Shown here in pieces: positions 49,980 through 58,179 of a stretch of DNA of 64,000 nucleotides. The DNA comes from Desulfosporosinus orientis DSM 765. Its GTDB lineage: Bacteria; Bacillota; Desulfitobacteriia; Desulfitobacteriales; Desulfitobacteriaceae. The translations under genes were made by a program, and so were the position numbers. The stretch lies in contig NC_016584.1 in the NCBI RefSeq assembly GCF_000235605.1, positions 2,530,001 to 2,594,000 of the forward strand. The letters run 5' to 3'. A model generated the notes under the pieces. That model had not been told where the DNA came from. It saw only the letters and a program-made list of their open reading frames with translations, and searched no databases. The first letter of the stretch is position 1, and every line of letters starts with the position of its first letter.

Positions 49980-50942
49980 ATGATTGAAATAACGAATTTG
50001 CAAAAGTCATTTGGCGGGATAGAGGTGTTGAAAAATATAAATATAACGATTCAGGATGGAGAAATATACGGTTTGGTTGGTAAAAGCGGAGCTGGAAAAT
50101 CAACACTATTGCGTTGTATAAACGGCTTGGAGACCTATTCCTCTGGAAGTATAAAAACAAATGGAGTTGAATTAAATTCGTTAGATAAAAAGGGTCTCAG
50201 GAATTTTCGGAAAGAGGTAGCCATGATTTTTCAACATTTTCCTCTGCTAGGACGTAAAACTGTTTATGACAATATTTCATTTCCTATGAAATGCTGGAAA
50301 TATGATAAGAACGCAATTGATAAACGGGTAAGAGAGTTAGCAGAAATTGTTGGCATTTCCGATAAACTGAAACAAAAACCGAGCACATTATCTGGAGGGC
50401 AGAAACAGCGTGTTGCAATTGCCAGAGCCTTATCCATGAACCCCAAAATCTTGTTGAGTGACGAAGCAACATCAGCATTGGATCCCAAAACAACAACCGC
50501 TATTTTACAGTTGTTGCGTGAAATCAATGAGAAATTAGGGATAACAATTGTTGTTGTCAGCCATCAAATGGAAGTAATTCGTCAGGTTTGTCAAAAAGTT
50601 TCGCTGCTTGAAAATGGACATATTGTAACTTCCGGAAAAGTTGATGAGGTTTTCCTTAATGTATCAAAAGAATTGCATAAATTTCTGGGTACTGAAGAAA
50701 TGTTTCCTTCAATTGACGGTGTTAATCTACAGATCATGTTACTTGAAAATGATGATTCGAAACAGGTTCTTAGCAGACTAGCGAGGACGTTAGATGTCGA
50801 TTTCTCTATTCTAGGCGGAAAGGTAGAACGATATAGGGATAAGCATCTCGGATCTTTAATAATTAATTTTCAAAAAGAAGATATTTCGAAGGTAAAAGAG
50901 TATTTAACGGATAAACAAATCGTTTGGCATTCGTTTGAATAA
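49980..50942 (+). CDS. metN: Methionine ABC transporter ATP-binding protein
   Basis: 320 residues. Walker A G-K-S-G-A-G-K-S-T near residue 36, signature L-S-G-G-Q-K-Q-R-V-A-I-A-R-A near 137, Walker B I-L-L-S-D-E-A-T-S-A-L-D near 160, and a C-terminal NIL domain (residues ~245-320) that binds methionine and inhibits transport. Note Walker B has S-D-E instead of the usual A-D-E or C-D-E, which is harmless. CGAGGAG precedes the ATG. Confidence 0.95.
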   Translation: MIEITNLQKSFGGIEVLKNINITIQDGEIYGLVGKSGAGKSTLLRCINGLETYSSGSIKTNGVELNSLDKKGLRNFRKEVAMIFQHFPLLGRKTVYDNISFPMKCWKYDKNAIDKRVRELAEIVGISDKLKQKPSTLSGGQKQRVAIARALSMNPKILLSDEATSALDPKTTTAILQLLREINEKLGITIVVVSHQMEVIRQVCQKVSLLENGHIVTSGKVDEVFLNVSKELHKFLGTEEMFPSIDGVNLQIMLLENDDSKQVLSRLARTLDVDFSILGGKVERYRDKHLGSLIINFQKEDISKVKEYLTDKQIVWHSFE

Positions 50943-50999
50943 GTTTTTAGTTATTGTAGTTGGAAACGAGAAAGCGCTTTAAGGCATTGAGGAGAAAAA

Positions 51000-51671
51000 A
51001 TGTTTGATTTTTTAACAGATTATCAAAAAAATTTTTGGAAAATGATTATGATTCCAGCATTTAGCTCAACAATTGAAATGGTAGTAATTACAACTGTCTT
51101 AGCAACTGTTTTTGCATTTATGATATCAGTTATTTTACTAGTAACAAATAAAGATGGGATACATCCCAATAAAGTGATTTATCAAATTATTGCTTTTATC
51201 ATTAATGTCATTCGCTCTTTTCCATTTGTCATTCTAATGGTATTTTTATTGCCATTTACCAAAGCAATTACAGGAACATCATTTGGAGTTAAGGCAGCAT
51301 TGGTTCCTTTAACAGTTTCTGCAACTGCTTTTATAACTCGTTTGATTGAAAATGCCATGAAAGAAGTCGATCCAGACTTGATCGAAGCTATGAGATCATT
51401 TGGTATATCTGATTTTCAGGTTATTTTTAATGTTATGTTATCAGAAGCGTTTCCGGCCATTATATCTGGAATTATTCTGGCTACTATTGCAATTTTAGGT
51501 TCATCAGCTATGGCGGGGGTAATGGGAGCAGGCGGAATAGGGGCTGTTGCTATTACATATGGATATCAGAGTTTTAATGATAATGTTATGTATCTAACAG
51601 CTGCAATTTTAGTTGTTATGGTTCAGGGTATTCAAAGTATAGGTGACTGGATATATAGAAAGATGAAATAA
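51000..51671 (+). CDS. metI: Methionine ABC transporter permease
   Basis: 223 residues with five membrane segments. The EAA-type loop is visible as LIEAMRSFGISDFQVIFNVM and the family's I-R-S-F-P-F-V-I-L-M block precedes it. It forms the membrane channel with metN. GAGGAG stands seven bases upstream. A terminator lies at 51779. Confidence 0.95.
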   Translation: MFDFLTDYQKNFWKMIMIPAFSSTIEMVVITTVLATVFAFMISVILLVTNKDGIHPNKVIYQIIAFIINVIRSFPFVILMVFLLPFTKAITGTSFGVKAALVPLTVSATAFITRLIENAMKEVDPDLIEAMRSFGISDFQVIFNVMLSEAFPAIISGIILATIAILGSSAMAGVMGAGGIGAVAITYGYQSFNDNVMYLTAAILVVMVQGIQSIGDWIYRKMK

Positions 51672-51778
51672 TGAGGAAGAATATGCTACATATCAACTGC
51701 GAAATCCGTGGCAGGACTTTAACCTTCTGGTATGATATAATGCACTATAAAAAATTTGATCAATATTTTGTTAAACTT

Positions 51779-51826
51779 AACCCACAAGGGAGGCAGTGAT
51801 GCATACTTTGTGGGTTTTTGCTTTTT
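51779..51826 (+). terminator. Terminator after metI
   Basis: AACCCACAA (51779-51787) pairs with TTGTGGGTT (51808-51816), followed by a T-rich tail. Confidence 0.85.
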
Positions 51827-52001
51827 ATAAAAAGCGGAAAAATGTGAGTGCGTTTGGATATTTTGGTAGCAAGTTTTTTAATTGCTGATTTAAAATATTT
51901 TATTTAAAATACTATCTATGTCATAAGAATTTACGTCTAATATATGTATTCCCTTATGACCACTATAGTAAAAAAATGCTCTGTTTAACAGGAGGATCAC
52001 A
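51827..52001 (+). promoter_or_regulatory. Upstream region of the sigma factor gene with inverted repeat
   Basis: GTCATAAG (51920-51927) and CTTATGAC (51953-51960) form an 8-bp inverted repeat 25 bases apart in an AT-rich stretch. It could be an operator or short hairpin near the promoter. AGGAGG precedes the start. Confidence 0.45.
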
Positions 52002-52586
52002 ATGCATCTTAGACAAAATATCTACGGACCTGATAGTGCCGAAAACCAATATTCTTTTGACCAATTAATCTCTGAAAATGAAGAAAAAATTCTAAATCTG
52101 ATCTATGGTATGACCGGAGATTTTCATTTAGCCCAAGACTTAACCCAGGAATCATTTTTAAAAGCGTTTCAGGCTAAGCAGTCATTTAACAGACAATCAA
52201 AGTTTTCGACCTGGCTTTATCGAATTGCTGTAAATACTACAATTGATTATCAGCGTAAAGCTCAGGTTCGCAGAGAAAACCCTGCTGAGGAAATTGAGGT
52301 CAATTCGAACGAGCAAGACCCTGACTGTAAGTGCCAAAAAAGAGCAATGAAAGAGGTCCTTTTTAAGGCTATTTCAAAACTACCTTTTCAACAGCGGGAA
52401 GTCTTTACTCTCCGGGAAATAAACGGTTGCTCCACTAAAGAGGTTGCAGAAATCCTCAATATATCCAATGAACTTGTAAAATGGCGCTTGCACAAAGCTC
52501 GTAATATACTCCGGAAGTCTTTATCCGAGGGTTATCTTTATAAGAATATCGGTTCGCTCAAATTAGGGCCAAAGGGAATTGAATAG
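52002..52586 (+). CDS. ECF-type RNA polymerase sigma factor
   Basis: 194 residues. Sigma region 2 (LIYGMTGDFHLAQDLTQESF, then F-S-T-W-L-Y-R-I-A-V-N) and region 4 (L-P-F-Q-Q-R-E-V-F-T-L-R-E, S-T-K-E-V-A-E-I-L-N-I-S) are both complete; region 3 is absent, as expected for ECF factors. A C-D-C-K-C-type stretch (D-C-K-C) in the linker is unusual and might sense metal or redox. No membrane anti-sigma gene adjoins it; the next gene encodes a 45-residue Cys protein, which is the best candidate partner. Confidence 0.9.
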   Translation: MHLRQNIYGPDSAENQYSFDQLISENEEKILNLIYGMTGDFHLAQDLTQESFLKAFQAKQSFNRQSKFSTWLYRIAVNTTIDYQRKAQVRRENPAEEIEVNSNEQDPDCKCQKRAMKEVLFKAISKLPFQQREVFTLREINGCSTKEVAEILNISNELVKWRLHKARNILRKSLSEGYLYKNIGSLKLGPKGIE

Positions 52587-52680
52587 AAATATTTAAAAAA
52601 AACCTATCGGAGTACTATCCAAAATACTCTTCGTTACGTCTTAATAGTGCAACTAAACTTAAACGAAGGGGGGTAGTAAT

Positions 52681-52818
52681 ATGTTTGATTCAGAGAAAAA
52701 ACAGACAGCAATTGAGGCACTAGCAGCTATGTGTCACCAATGTGGAGATAAGCACAGTGATGAATGCCCACTGGCCAAAGCAATTGCCTCAGCGAAATTG
52801 ATCCCAACGCAAGAATAA
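52681..52818 (+). CDS. 45-residue protein with three cysteines
   Basis: ATG 52681 lies behind AAGGGGGG. The product contains A-M-C18-H-Q-C21-G-D-K-H-S-D-E-C29-P-L-A-K, a likely metal site with nearby His. It is too small for most gene finders. The position 94 bases behind an ECF sigma factor and 160 bases before a DoxX gene suggests a redox- or metal-responsive partner of the sigma factor, but a housekeeping small protein is equally possible. Confidence 0.7.
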   Translation: MFDSEKKQTAIEALAAMCHQCGDKHSDECPLAKAIASAKLIPTQE

Positions 52819-52851
52819 GAGTACACCCTCTGTTAAACCGTTACAGGTTGA

Positions 52852-52912
52852 CTACATGGTTAGGACAGGCCATATTTACTATTTGTAAAATGAGTCTGTC
52901 CTAATCATGTAG
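52852..52912. repeat. 17-bp inverted repeat upstream of the doxX-type gene
   Basis: CTACATGGTTAGGACAG (52852-52868) and CTGTCCTAATCATGTAG (52896-52912) pair with one G-T wobble around a 27-base loop. There is no T run, so regulation is more likely than termination. Confidence 0.8.
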
Positions 52913-52976
52913 ATGGAGATTCGACGGAATAGGTTTCTAATAGTTACTGTCATAAATTATACAGGAGGTAATAACT

Positions 52977-53531
52977 TTGAAACATTCAATCAAATCCATA
53001 ATCGGTCTTATCCTACGCCTCTATGTTGGCTATGATTTTTTAACTTCCGGATGGGAAAAGATTATTTCTGGTTTTAATGGCACTGCAGTTACAGGATTTC
53101 TAAAAGGTGGTCTTGCTCAGACACACGGGGCATTACTTGCAAGTAAAGGGGCAGCGGCTGCTGCTCATCCTAACGTCAGTGATGTTTGGGCTTGGTTCAT
53201 AAGCAATGTTTTCATTCCTTCTTCACCACTGGTGGCCTGTTTTGTGAAGTTTGGAGAATTTTTTGTTGGTTTGGGTTTAATTCTCGGTTGTTTCTCCGCT
53301 CTTGCAGCGTTCTTTGGTATAATTATGAATTTCTCCTACTTGTTAAGCGGAACAGTTTCCGTAAATCCGCAACTCATAATTTTTCAGCTTATAATCTTGC
53401 TAATTGGGGCTGCCATTTACACGATCGGAGTTGACCAGTTCTTTATGGGAAAACTAGTTGCAAAATATCCCGTATTGCAAAAAGGATTTTTCAAAGTACT
53501 TTTCCCTGTTGATAATAACTCAGAAGTTTAA
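52977..53531 (+). CDS. DoxX family membrane protein
   Basis: 184 residues with four hydrophobic segments. The opening I-L-R-L-Y-V-G-Y-D-F-L-T-S-G-W-E-K and the K-F-G-E-F-F-V-G-L-G-L-I-L-G block are the DoxX signature. Family members are linked to thiosulfate:quinone oxidation and to redox protection of membranes; which applies here is unknown. TTG 52977 is the start, with AGGAGG nine bases upstream. Copy D of the dispersed palindrome lies 87 bases after the stop. Confidence 0.88.
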   Translation: MKHSIKSIIGLILRLYVGYDFLTSGWEKIISGFNGTAVTGFLKGGLAQTHGALLASKGAAAAAHPNVSDVWAWFISNVFIPSSPLVACFVKFGEFFVGLGLILGCFSALAAFFGIIMNFSYLLSGTVSVNPQLIIFQLIILLIGAAIYTIGVDQFFMGKLVAKYPVLQKGFFKVLFPVDNNSEV

Positions 53532-53617
53532 ATGAACTATACCTAATCATAAAAGGTTTTCACCCGTTTACTTTGTATAAGGAGGGCTATGTTAAGCTTG
53601 GCATAACCCTTCTTGAG

Positions 53618-53684
53618 ATTAAAAAATCGGCGGTTTTAAGGTCTGACTAATCTAGATTAGTCATCTCAAAACCGCCGATTTTTT
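53618..53684. repeat. Dispersed palindromic repeat, copy D
   Basis: Left arm AAAAAATCGGCGGTTTTAAG, centre GACTAATCTAGATTAGTC, right arm ending CCGCCGATTTTTTAAA. It separates the convergent doxX-type and metallo-hydrolase genes. Confidence 0.9.
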
Positions 53685-53711
53685 AAATTGGAGGGGTTGT
53701 GAGTGCTTATG

Positions 53712-54473
53712 TTACAACCATACAGCCCAGTCGCCATAATCGAATGTTCCGCTGCCGTGATGCAGCTGCCCTTTGGCTTGGAGCTGTCGGAAAGCATCGT
53801 GCATCCGGATAAGGATTTCAGGTTGAATGTCCAAAGTATGGTGTGCCGGGAACACACGCTTCACCTGTAGTGCCGAAATCTTCTCCAAAGAAACTAGATA
53901 CGCTTCCGGATCGGTGGATGGATAGTAGGCAAACAGCGTGTCTTTATAGACCAAGTCACCGGTAAAAAGATGGCTGCGATCTTTTTCCCAAAAGCACATA
54001 TGCCCCGGTGAATGTCCGGGAGTATGCAGTACCTGAATGCATCGGCCTCCAATGTCAATTTTATCGCCGTCCTTCAGCACCCTTGCCGGTGTACCCTGAA
54101 AGAATTCATATTTGTTTACATCATATCCTTCCGGCAGCTCACAGCGGTCAACTACCATGCCTTTGATCTGTTCCATGGTCAGAGGAAATTCGCCGTTGAG
54201 CCAATTCAGTTCTTCTTCATGAGCGTAAAAATCCGGAAAATATTTGTGACCGCCAATATGATCCCAATGGATGTGGGTGGCAACTGCGATAACCGGCTTG
54301 TCCGTCAGCTTCCTTACCTCGTCATAAATATTACAAATACCGAGGCCGGTATCAATCAGAAGACTGCGCTCAGAACCATTCAGAAGATAGCAGTGCGTTT
54401 CCTCCCAATGTCGATATTCGCTGATGATATGTGTATCTGCGTCAATGCGGTCGATTGTAAACCAATCTTTCAT
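53712..54473 (-). CDS. MBL-fold metallo-hydrolase
   Basis: 253 residues. The zinc motif is A-T-H67-I-H69-W-D71-H72-I-G-G, followed by H-T-P-G-H-S-P-G-H, a G-D-L-V-Y Asp and the final P-A-H-H. This is the glyoxalase II/lactonase-like branch with a 2-zinc centre. The substrate is unknown. It is convergent with the doxX-type gene. The start at 54473 follows a weak GAAGGGAA site. Confidence 0.9.
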   Translation of the reverse strand: MKDWFTIDRIDADTHIISEYRHWEETHCYLLNGSERSLLIDTGLGICNIYDEVRKLTDKPVIAVATHIHWDHIGGHKYFPDFYAHEEELNWLNGEFPLTMEQIKGMVVDRCELPEGYDVNKYEFFQGTPARVLKDGDKIDIGGRCIQVLHTPGHSPGHMCFWEKDRSHLFTGDLVYKDTLFAYYPSTDPEAYLVSLEKISALQVKRVFPAHHTLDIQPEILIRMHDAFRQLQAKGQLHHGSGTFDYGDWAVWL

Positions 54474-54588
54474 ACATTTATTCCCTTCAAATTCTTATTT
54501 ATTGTTATCCTACCATCTACAGGTATGTTTTTCCACCATCCTTATGCGAGGATCGACTGGTCTATTCTCGGCTTATAGCAGAAAAACA

Positions 54589-54621
54589 CACAGGGTAGCC
54601 ACAATTGGCAGCTACCCTGTG
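54589..54621. terminator. Hairpin between the metallo-hydrolase and the MocR gene
   Basis: CACAGGGTAGC (54589-54599) pairs exactly with GCTACCCTGTG (54611-54621). A terminator for the minus-strand MocR gene is likely, although the T run is poor. Confidence 0.65.
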
Positions 54622-54711
54622 CTGATTTGAACTAGGTAATAAAGTTTGTTTACACGCTTATTACTCTGGTCAGAACTTAGCAAAAGACAGAAGGCCAGCA
54701 ACGATATCAAC

Positions 54712-56109
54712 TCAGATATTTAATTCCTTAATAATATCAGACAATAGTATAACACCGTTTCTGATTACATCAGGTTCCAGATGCCCATATCCAATAAGCA
54801 GCTTGCTTTGATGCTTGCCTTTTTCTATGCAGTGGCTTTCTACAGGTGTAATATATATTCCGTTTTGTAGACAGCTGCTTTTAAACGCCTCATCAAAGCG
54901 CATTTTAGGAAAATCTATAGCAACATGCAACCCGGCGGAATCTCCATAAGCAATCCACTCGCTGCCAAAGGCTTCTTCTAGCGACTCAAACAACACCTGT
55001 CGGCGCTGGCTATAAATTTTACGCATCTTTTGGACATGCCTGTCAAGCTTGCGTGTCCTTAAAAATTTTGCCAAAGCAGCCTGCTCAAAGGGTGGGTTTT
55101 GTACATCCGTATGAGTACGCAGATCACACCAGCGCTCTTGAAGCTGATAGGGCAAAATTACATAACCTATCCTCAGTGCTGGAAAAACTGCTTTACTGAA
55201 GGTACCAACATAAATCACACGTTGCGGGTCCAAAGTGTAAAGAGGAGCAATGGGCTCGCCGCCATATCGGAATTCGCTGTCATAATCGTCTTCAATGATA
55301 TAAAGATCGTTTTCTCTGGCAAAGCGAATCAGCACGGCACGGCGTGATGCGGGAAGAATTCCTCCCAAGGGAAACTGATGAGATGGCGTAACATATATTG
55401 CGCCTGTACTTCCGCACTTTGACAGGTAATCGGTTTGAATCCCCTCGGCATCAACTGGTATAGGAACAATGGGGCAGCCTTTGTTTATGAACGTGCCCAG
55501 CATACCGAGATGGCAGGGGTCCTCCATCAATATTTTCTGACCGTCCCCACACAGAATATCCGCAATAAGATGCAGCCCGTGCGTTGCGCCAGCAGTTATA
55601 AAGATATCGTCCGATGCAACTTTAAGACCTCGACTTCTGAACAACCAAGCTGCAATTTCCTCTCGAAGGTCAGGCAATCCCTGCGGTCCGGTATAACCAA
55701 AAGCCTCAGGAGGCAGTTCCTCGGAAGCCTTATGCAGCAACTGCTGCCAAAGGAACCTAGGAAATTGCCTTAAGTCGGGTCTGCCTGTCCGAAAGCTTAC
55801 AGAAATTGACCGGACTGCCTTGCTTTTTTTATTAGGAGATAATGCCGGTTTAACCGGTTCAATGCATAAACCGTCCGAAACCCGTGTGGGGGATCCCTGA
55901 CGGCTTATTACAAAGCCCTCTGCAATAAGCAAGTCATAAGCCTCGCAAACTGTATTGCGGGAAACATTCAGCTCCTTCGCTAATTCCCGCGTGGACGGCA
56001 GAGCTTCTCCCGCCTTCAGCTGCCCGGATATCATCAGTTCTTTTAAATACTGATAAATTTGACGCCATAACTGTAATTCACTTTTCCGGTTCAATTCAAT
56101 TCCTAACAT
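54712..56109 (-). CDS. MocR/PdxR-type regulator (GntR HTH plus aminotransferase-like domain)
   Basis: 465 residues. The GntR winged helix (E-A-L-P-S-T-R-E-L-A-K-E-L-N-V-S-R-N-T-V) is followed by the PLP-binding domain with ENDLYIIEDDYDSEFRYGGE and the Lys of V-G-T-F-S-K-A-V-F-P-A-L-R-I. It is divergent from an EamA exporter and a B3/B4-domain gene, and the intergenic region holds repeated ACTGGCTCT boxes. It very likely activates that pair in response to PLP plus an amino-acid-like effector. Confidence 0.93.
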   Translation of the reverse strand: MLGIELNRKSELQLWRQIYQYLKELMISGQLKAGEALPSTRELAKELNVSRNTVCEAYDLLIAEGFVISRQGSPTRVSDGLCIEPVKPALSPNKKSKAVRSISVSFRTGRPDLRQFPRFLWQQLLHKASEELPPEAFGYTGPQGLPDLREEIAAWLFRSRGLKVASDDIFITAGATHGLHLIADILCGDGQKILMEDPCHLGMLGTFINKGCPIVPIPVDAEGIQTDYLSKCGSTGAIYVTPSHQFPLGGILPASRRAVLIRFARENDLYIIEDDYDSEFRYGGEPIAPLYTLDPQRVIYVGTFSKAVFPALRIGYVILPYQLQERWCDLRTHTDVQNPPFEQAALAKFLRTRKLDRHVQKMRKIYSQRRQVLFESLEEAFGSEWIAYGDSAGLHVAIDFPKMRFDEAFKSSCLQNGIYITPVESHCIEKGKHQSKLLIGYGHLEPDVIRNGVILLSDIIKELNI

Positions 56110-56119
56110 AATGCCTCCA

Positions 56120-56167
56120 ACTGGCTCTGTAAAATCTGCTCTATACTGGCTCTTAAATAGAACCAGT
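56120..56167. promoter_or_regulatory. MocR operator: two direct and one inverted box
   Basis: ACTGGCTCT occurs at 56120-56128 and 56145-56153 (25 bp apart), and AGAACCAGT, nearly the inverse, at 56159-56167. The arrangement matches the direct-plus-inverted repeats bound by MocR regulators. Confidence 0.8.
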
Positions 56168-56230
56168 GGTATGGGTAGAATTATACCATCATCTTAAAAG
56201 AATCCAATACATTTTCGGAGAGATATTAGA

Positions 56231-57193
56231 ATGGATCGTTTGAACGGGAAATTATATTTGATTTGCGCTTTTTCGCTGGCGGGAACCAGCGTCATATCGG
56301 CCAGATTTGTTACAGGAAAGCTCGGGACATTTACAATCACGGCAGTAAGTCTGTTTTTTGCGCTCGTGTTTTTGGTTCCATTATGTGGTAAACAACTTGT
56401 CCAGTATATTCGATTAATGTCATTTCGTAATTTTCTTTTTTTGTCGCTTCAGGCCTTATGCGGTATTTTTCTGTTCCGTATGTTTTTACTAAGCGGCCTT
56501 TATTATACCAGCGCTGGAGAAGCGGGCATACTCACAGGCGCGACGCCTGCCATAACAGCGCTTCTCGCTATGATTGTATTAAGGGAGCCGGTCAGCGGCA
56601 GAAAACTTGCCGGGATACTCTGTACTGTAGGAGGCATTCTAATCATCCAAGGAGTATTAACGCCGGGAAACGGTTTATCCTTAGAACACATTGGCGGGAA
56701 TATGCTCGTACTTTGTGCGGCGGCCTGTGAGTCCGCTTTCAATACGCTGTCACGTATTTCAGCCGTTAAGGCTGCGGCGGACTTGAAAGGACTTTCAAAT
56801 CCTATTGCTCAGACCGCAATTGTATCGGCAATTGCTCTGATTCTATGCCTGATCCCCGCACCGTTTGAGCATCCATTGAAGGAACTGTCAGGGATCGGCC
56901 TTACGGAATGGACAGCTCTTCTTTGGTACGGTGTATTTGTAACGGCTCTGGCATTTATCTGCTGGTACTCTGGAATAAAGCGATGCGGCGCGTTCACAGC
57001 TGCGGCTTTTTCGGGCATGATGCCGTTTACTTCCATGCTACTATCAACCGTAGTGTTGGGCGAAAGTGCCGATTACCAGCAGTGGTTGGGCGGTTTTCTT
57101 GTAATCGTCGGCATGATCCTTATTGGGACTGAAGTATTGATGCCGCGTCTCCGATATTTAAGAATACAAAAAACAAAGGAAAGGAACAGGTAA
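56231..57193 (+). CDS. EamA/DMT family transporter
   Basis: 320 residues with ten hydrophobic segments in two EamA repeats (residues ~8-140 and ~155-300): S-A-G-E-A-G-I-L-T-G-A-T-P-A-I-T at the end of the first, and F-S-G-M-M-P-F-T-S-M-L-L-S-T-V-V-L-G-E in the second. It exports an amino acid or similar metabolite. Eight bases separate it from the B3/B4-domain gene, and both lie behind the MocR operator. GGAGAGAT stands six bases before the ATG. Confidence 0.92.
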   Translation: MDRLNGKLYLICAFSLAGTSVISARFVTGKLGTFTITAVSLFFALVFLVPLCGKQLVQYIRLMSFRNFLFLSLQALCGIFLFRMFLLSGLYYTSAGEAGILTGATPAITALLAMIVLREPVSGRKLAGILCTVGGILIIQGVLTPGNGLSLEHIGGNMLVLCAAACESAFNTLSRISAVKAAADLKGLSNPIAQTAIVSAIALILCLIPAPFEHPLKELSGIGLTEWTALLWYGVFVTALAFICWYSGIKRCGAFTAAAFSGMMPFTSMLLSTVVLGESADYQQWLGGFLVIVGMILIGTEVLMPRLRYLRIQKTKERNR

Positions 57194-57200
57194 AGGAATA

Positions 57201-57866
57201 ATGGATTTTTTTGTTAATGAAGCAGGAGATACAGCAAAGTGCTCCATCGGAATTCTGGTCATGGAGAACATACAGAGTGTATCTTCCGAAGATAAGCTAA
57301 TGCTTGTCAAGCAGGAGTTTGAAGACACGATAAGATCAAAATATGGTCAGGCAACACGCGGGGAACTGAAAGCACTTCACCCTATGGACGCTTATGTTTC
57401 ATACTATAAGAAATTCGGATATACTTATCATGTTCTGCCTCAGCTCGAATCGGTTATAAAAGGAAAAACAATACCGTCTGGCTTACCGTTGGTTGAAGCA
57501 ATGTTCATGGCGGAGCTTAAAAATATGCTTCTGACAGCCAGCCACGACCTCGATAAAATAAAGGCACCGCTGAGCTTAAAAATCTCAACTGGGAGCGAAA
57601 GCTTCACAACTCTGAACGGCCATAATGTGAAAACCATACCTTGTGACATTATGATTGCGGATCAAGAAGCTGTCATCTCAACTATCCTTCGGGGCCCGGA
57701 CATGCGAACCGCCATAACGGAGCATACAACTCGTGTTATTTATACGGTATATGCGCCTTTCGGAGTAGAAGAACAATTAGTGTGCGAACATTTGAGAGAT
57801 ATTGAATCTTATGTTCGTATATTATCAGAAGAATCAGTCGCTTGTTTAAATCAGTTTATTAAATGA
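57201..57866 (+). CDS. B3/B4 tRNA-binding domain protein
   Basis: 221 residues. The B3/B4 domain of phenylalanyl-tRNA synthetase beta subunits is recognisable: L-H-P-M-D-A-Y-V-S-Y-Y-K-K-F-G and SGLPLVEAMFMAELKNMLLT. Stand-alone proteins of this type are often found in operons with MocR regulators and exporters; they may edit mischarged tRNA or bind a free amino acid, which would fit an amino-acid detoxification operon. The ribosome site is weak, and the gene is probably coupled to the upstream one. Confidence 0.88.
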   Translation: MDFFVNEAGDTAKCSIGILVMENIQSVSSEDKLMLVKQEFEDTIRSKYGQATRGELKALHPMDAYVSYYKKFGYTYHVLPQLESVIKGKTIPSGLPLVEAMFMAELKNMLLTASHDLDKIKAPLSLKISTGSESFTTLNGHNVKTIPCDIMIADQEAVISTILRGPDMRTAITEHTTRVIYTVYAPFGVEEQLVCEHLRDIESYVRILSEESVACLNQFIK

Positions 57867-57910
57867 AGTTGATCCAACCCCAAATACTTATTATAAAGCG
57901 AACTGACATT

Positions 57911-57941
57911 AAATGATCACGATTTCGTGGTCATTTTTTAG
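57911..57941 (+). terminator. Terminator of the EamA-B3/B4 operon
   Basis: AATGATCACGA and TCGTGGTCATT arms followed by TTTTT. Confidence 0.85.
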
Positions 57942-57969
57942 CTCAAAAAAAAGTACTATATATTGACAG

Positions 57970-58155
57970 TTGGGATCTTTTGTCACTGATTCAGGTGGAG
58001 CATTGTCTCACGCTGCAATCGTTTCAAGAGAATATAGACTTCCTTCAGTTGTTGGGACGATTAATGCAACAAAAATATTGCATAATGGGCAGCGTGTTCG
58101 AGTGGACGGAACCGCTGGAAAGCTTCAAGTCCTAGATTTGAAGAAGATAAAGTAA
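57970..58155 (+). pseudogene. C-terminal piece of a PEP-utilising enzyme (phosphohistidine domain)
   Basis: 61 residues reading F-V-T-D-S-G-G-A-L-S-H-A-A-I-V-S-R-E and P-S-V-V-G, the mobile phosphohistidine domain of PEP synthase, PPDK or rifampicin phosphotransferase, with the catalytic His in S-H-A-A. The other domains are absent. It stands before, not after, the N-terminal piece below, so the two are from different copies or a rearranged gene. Confidence 0.85.
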
Positions 58156-58179
58156 AATAGGTTAATGGAGAATAAGACA

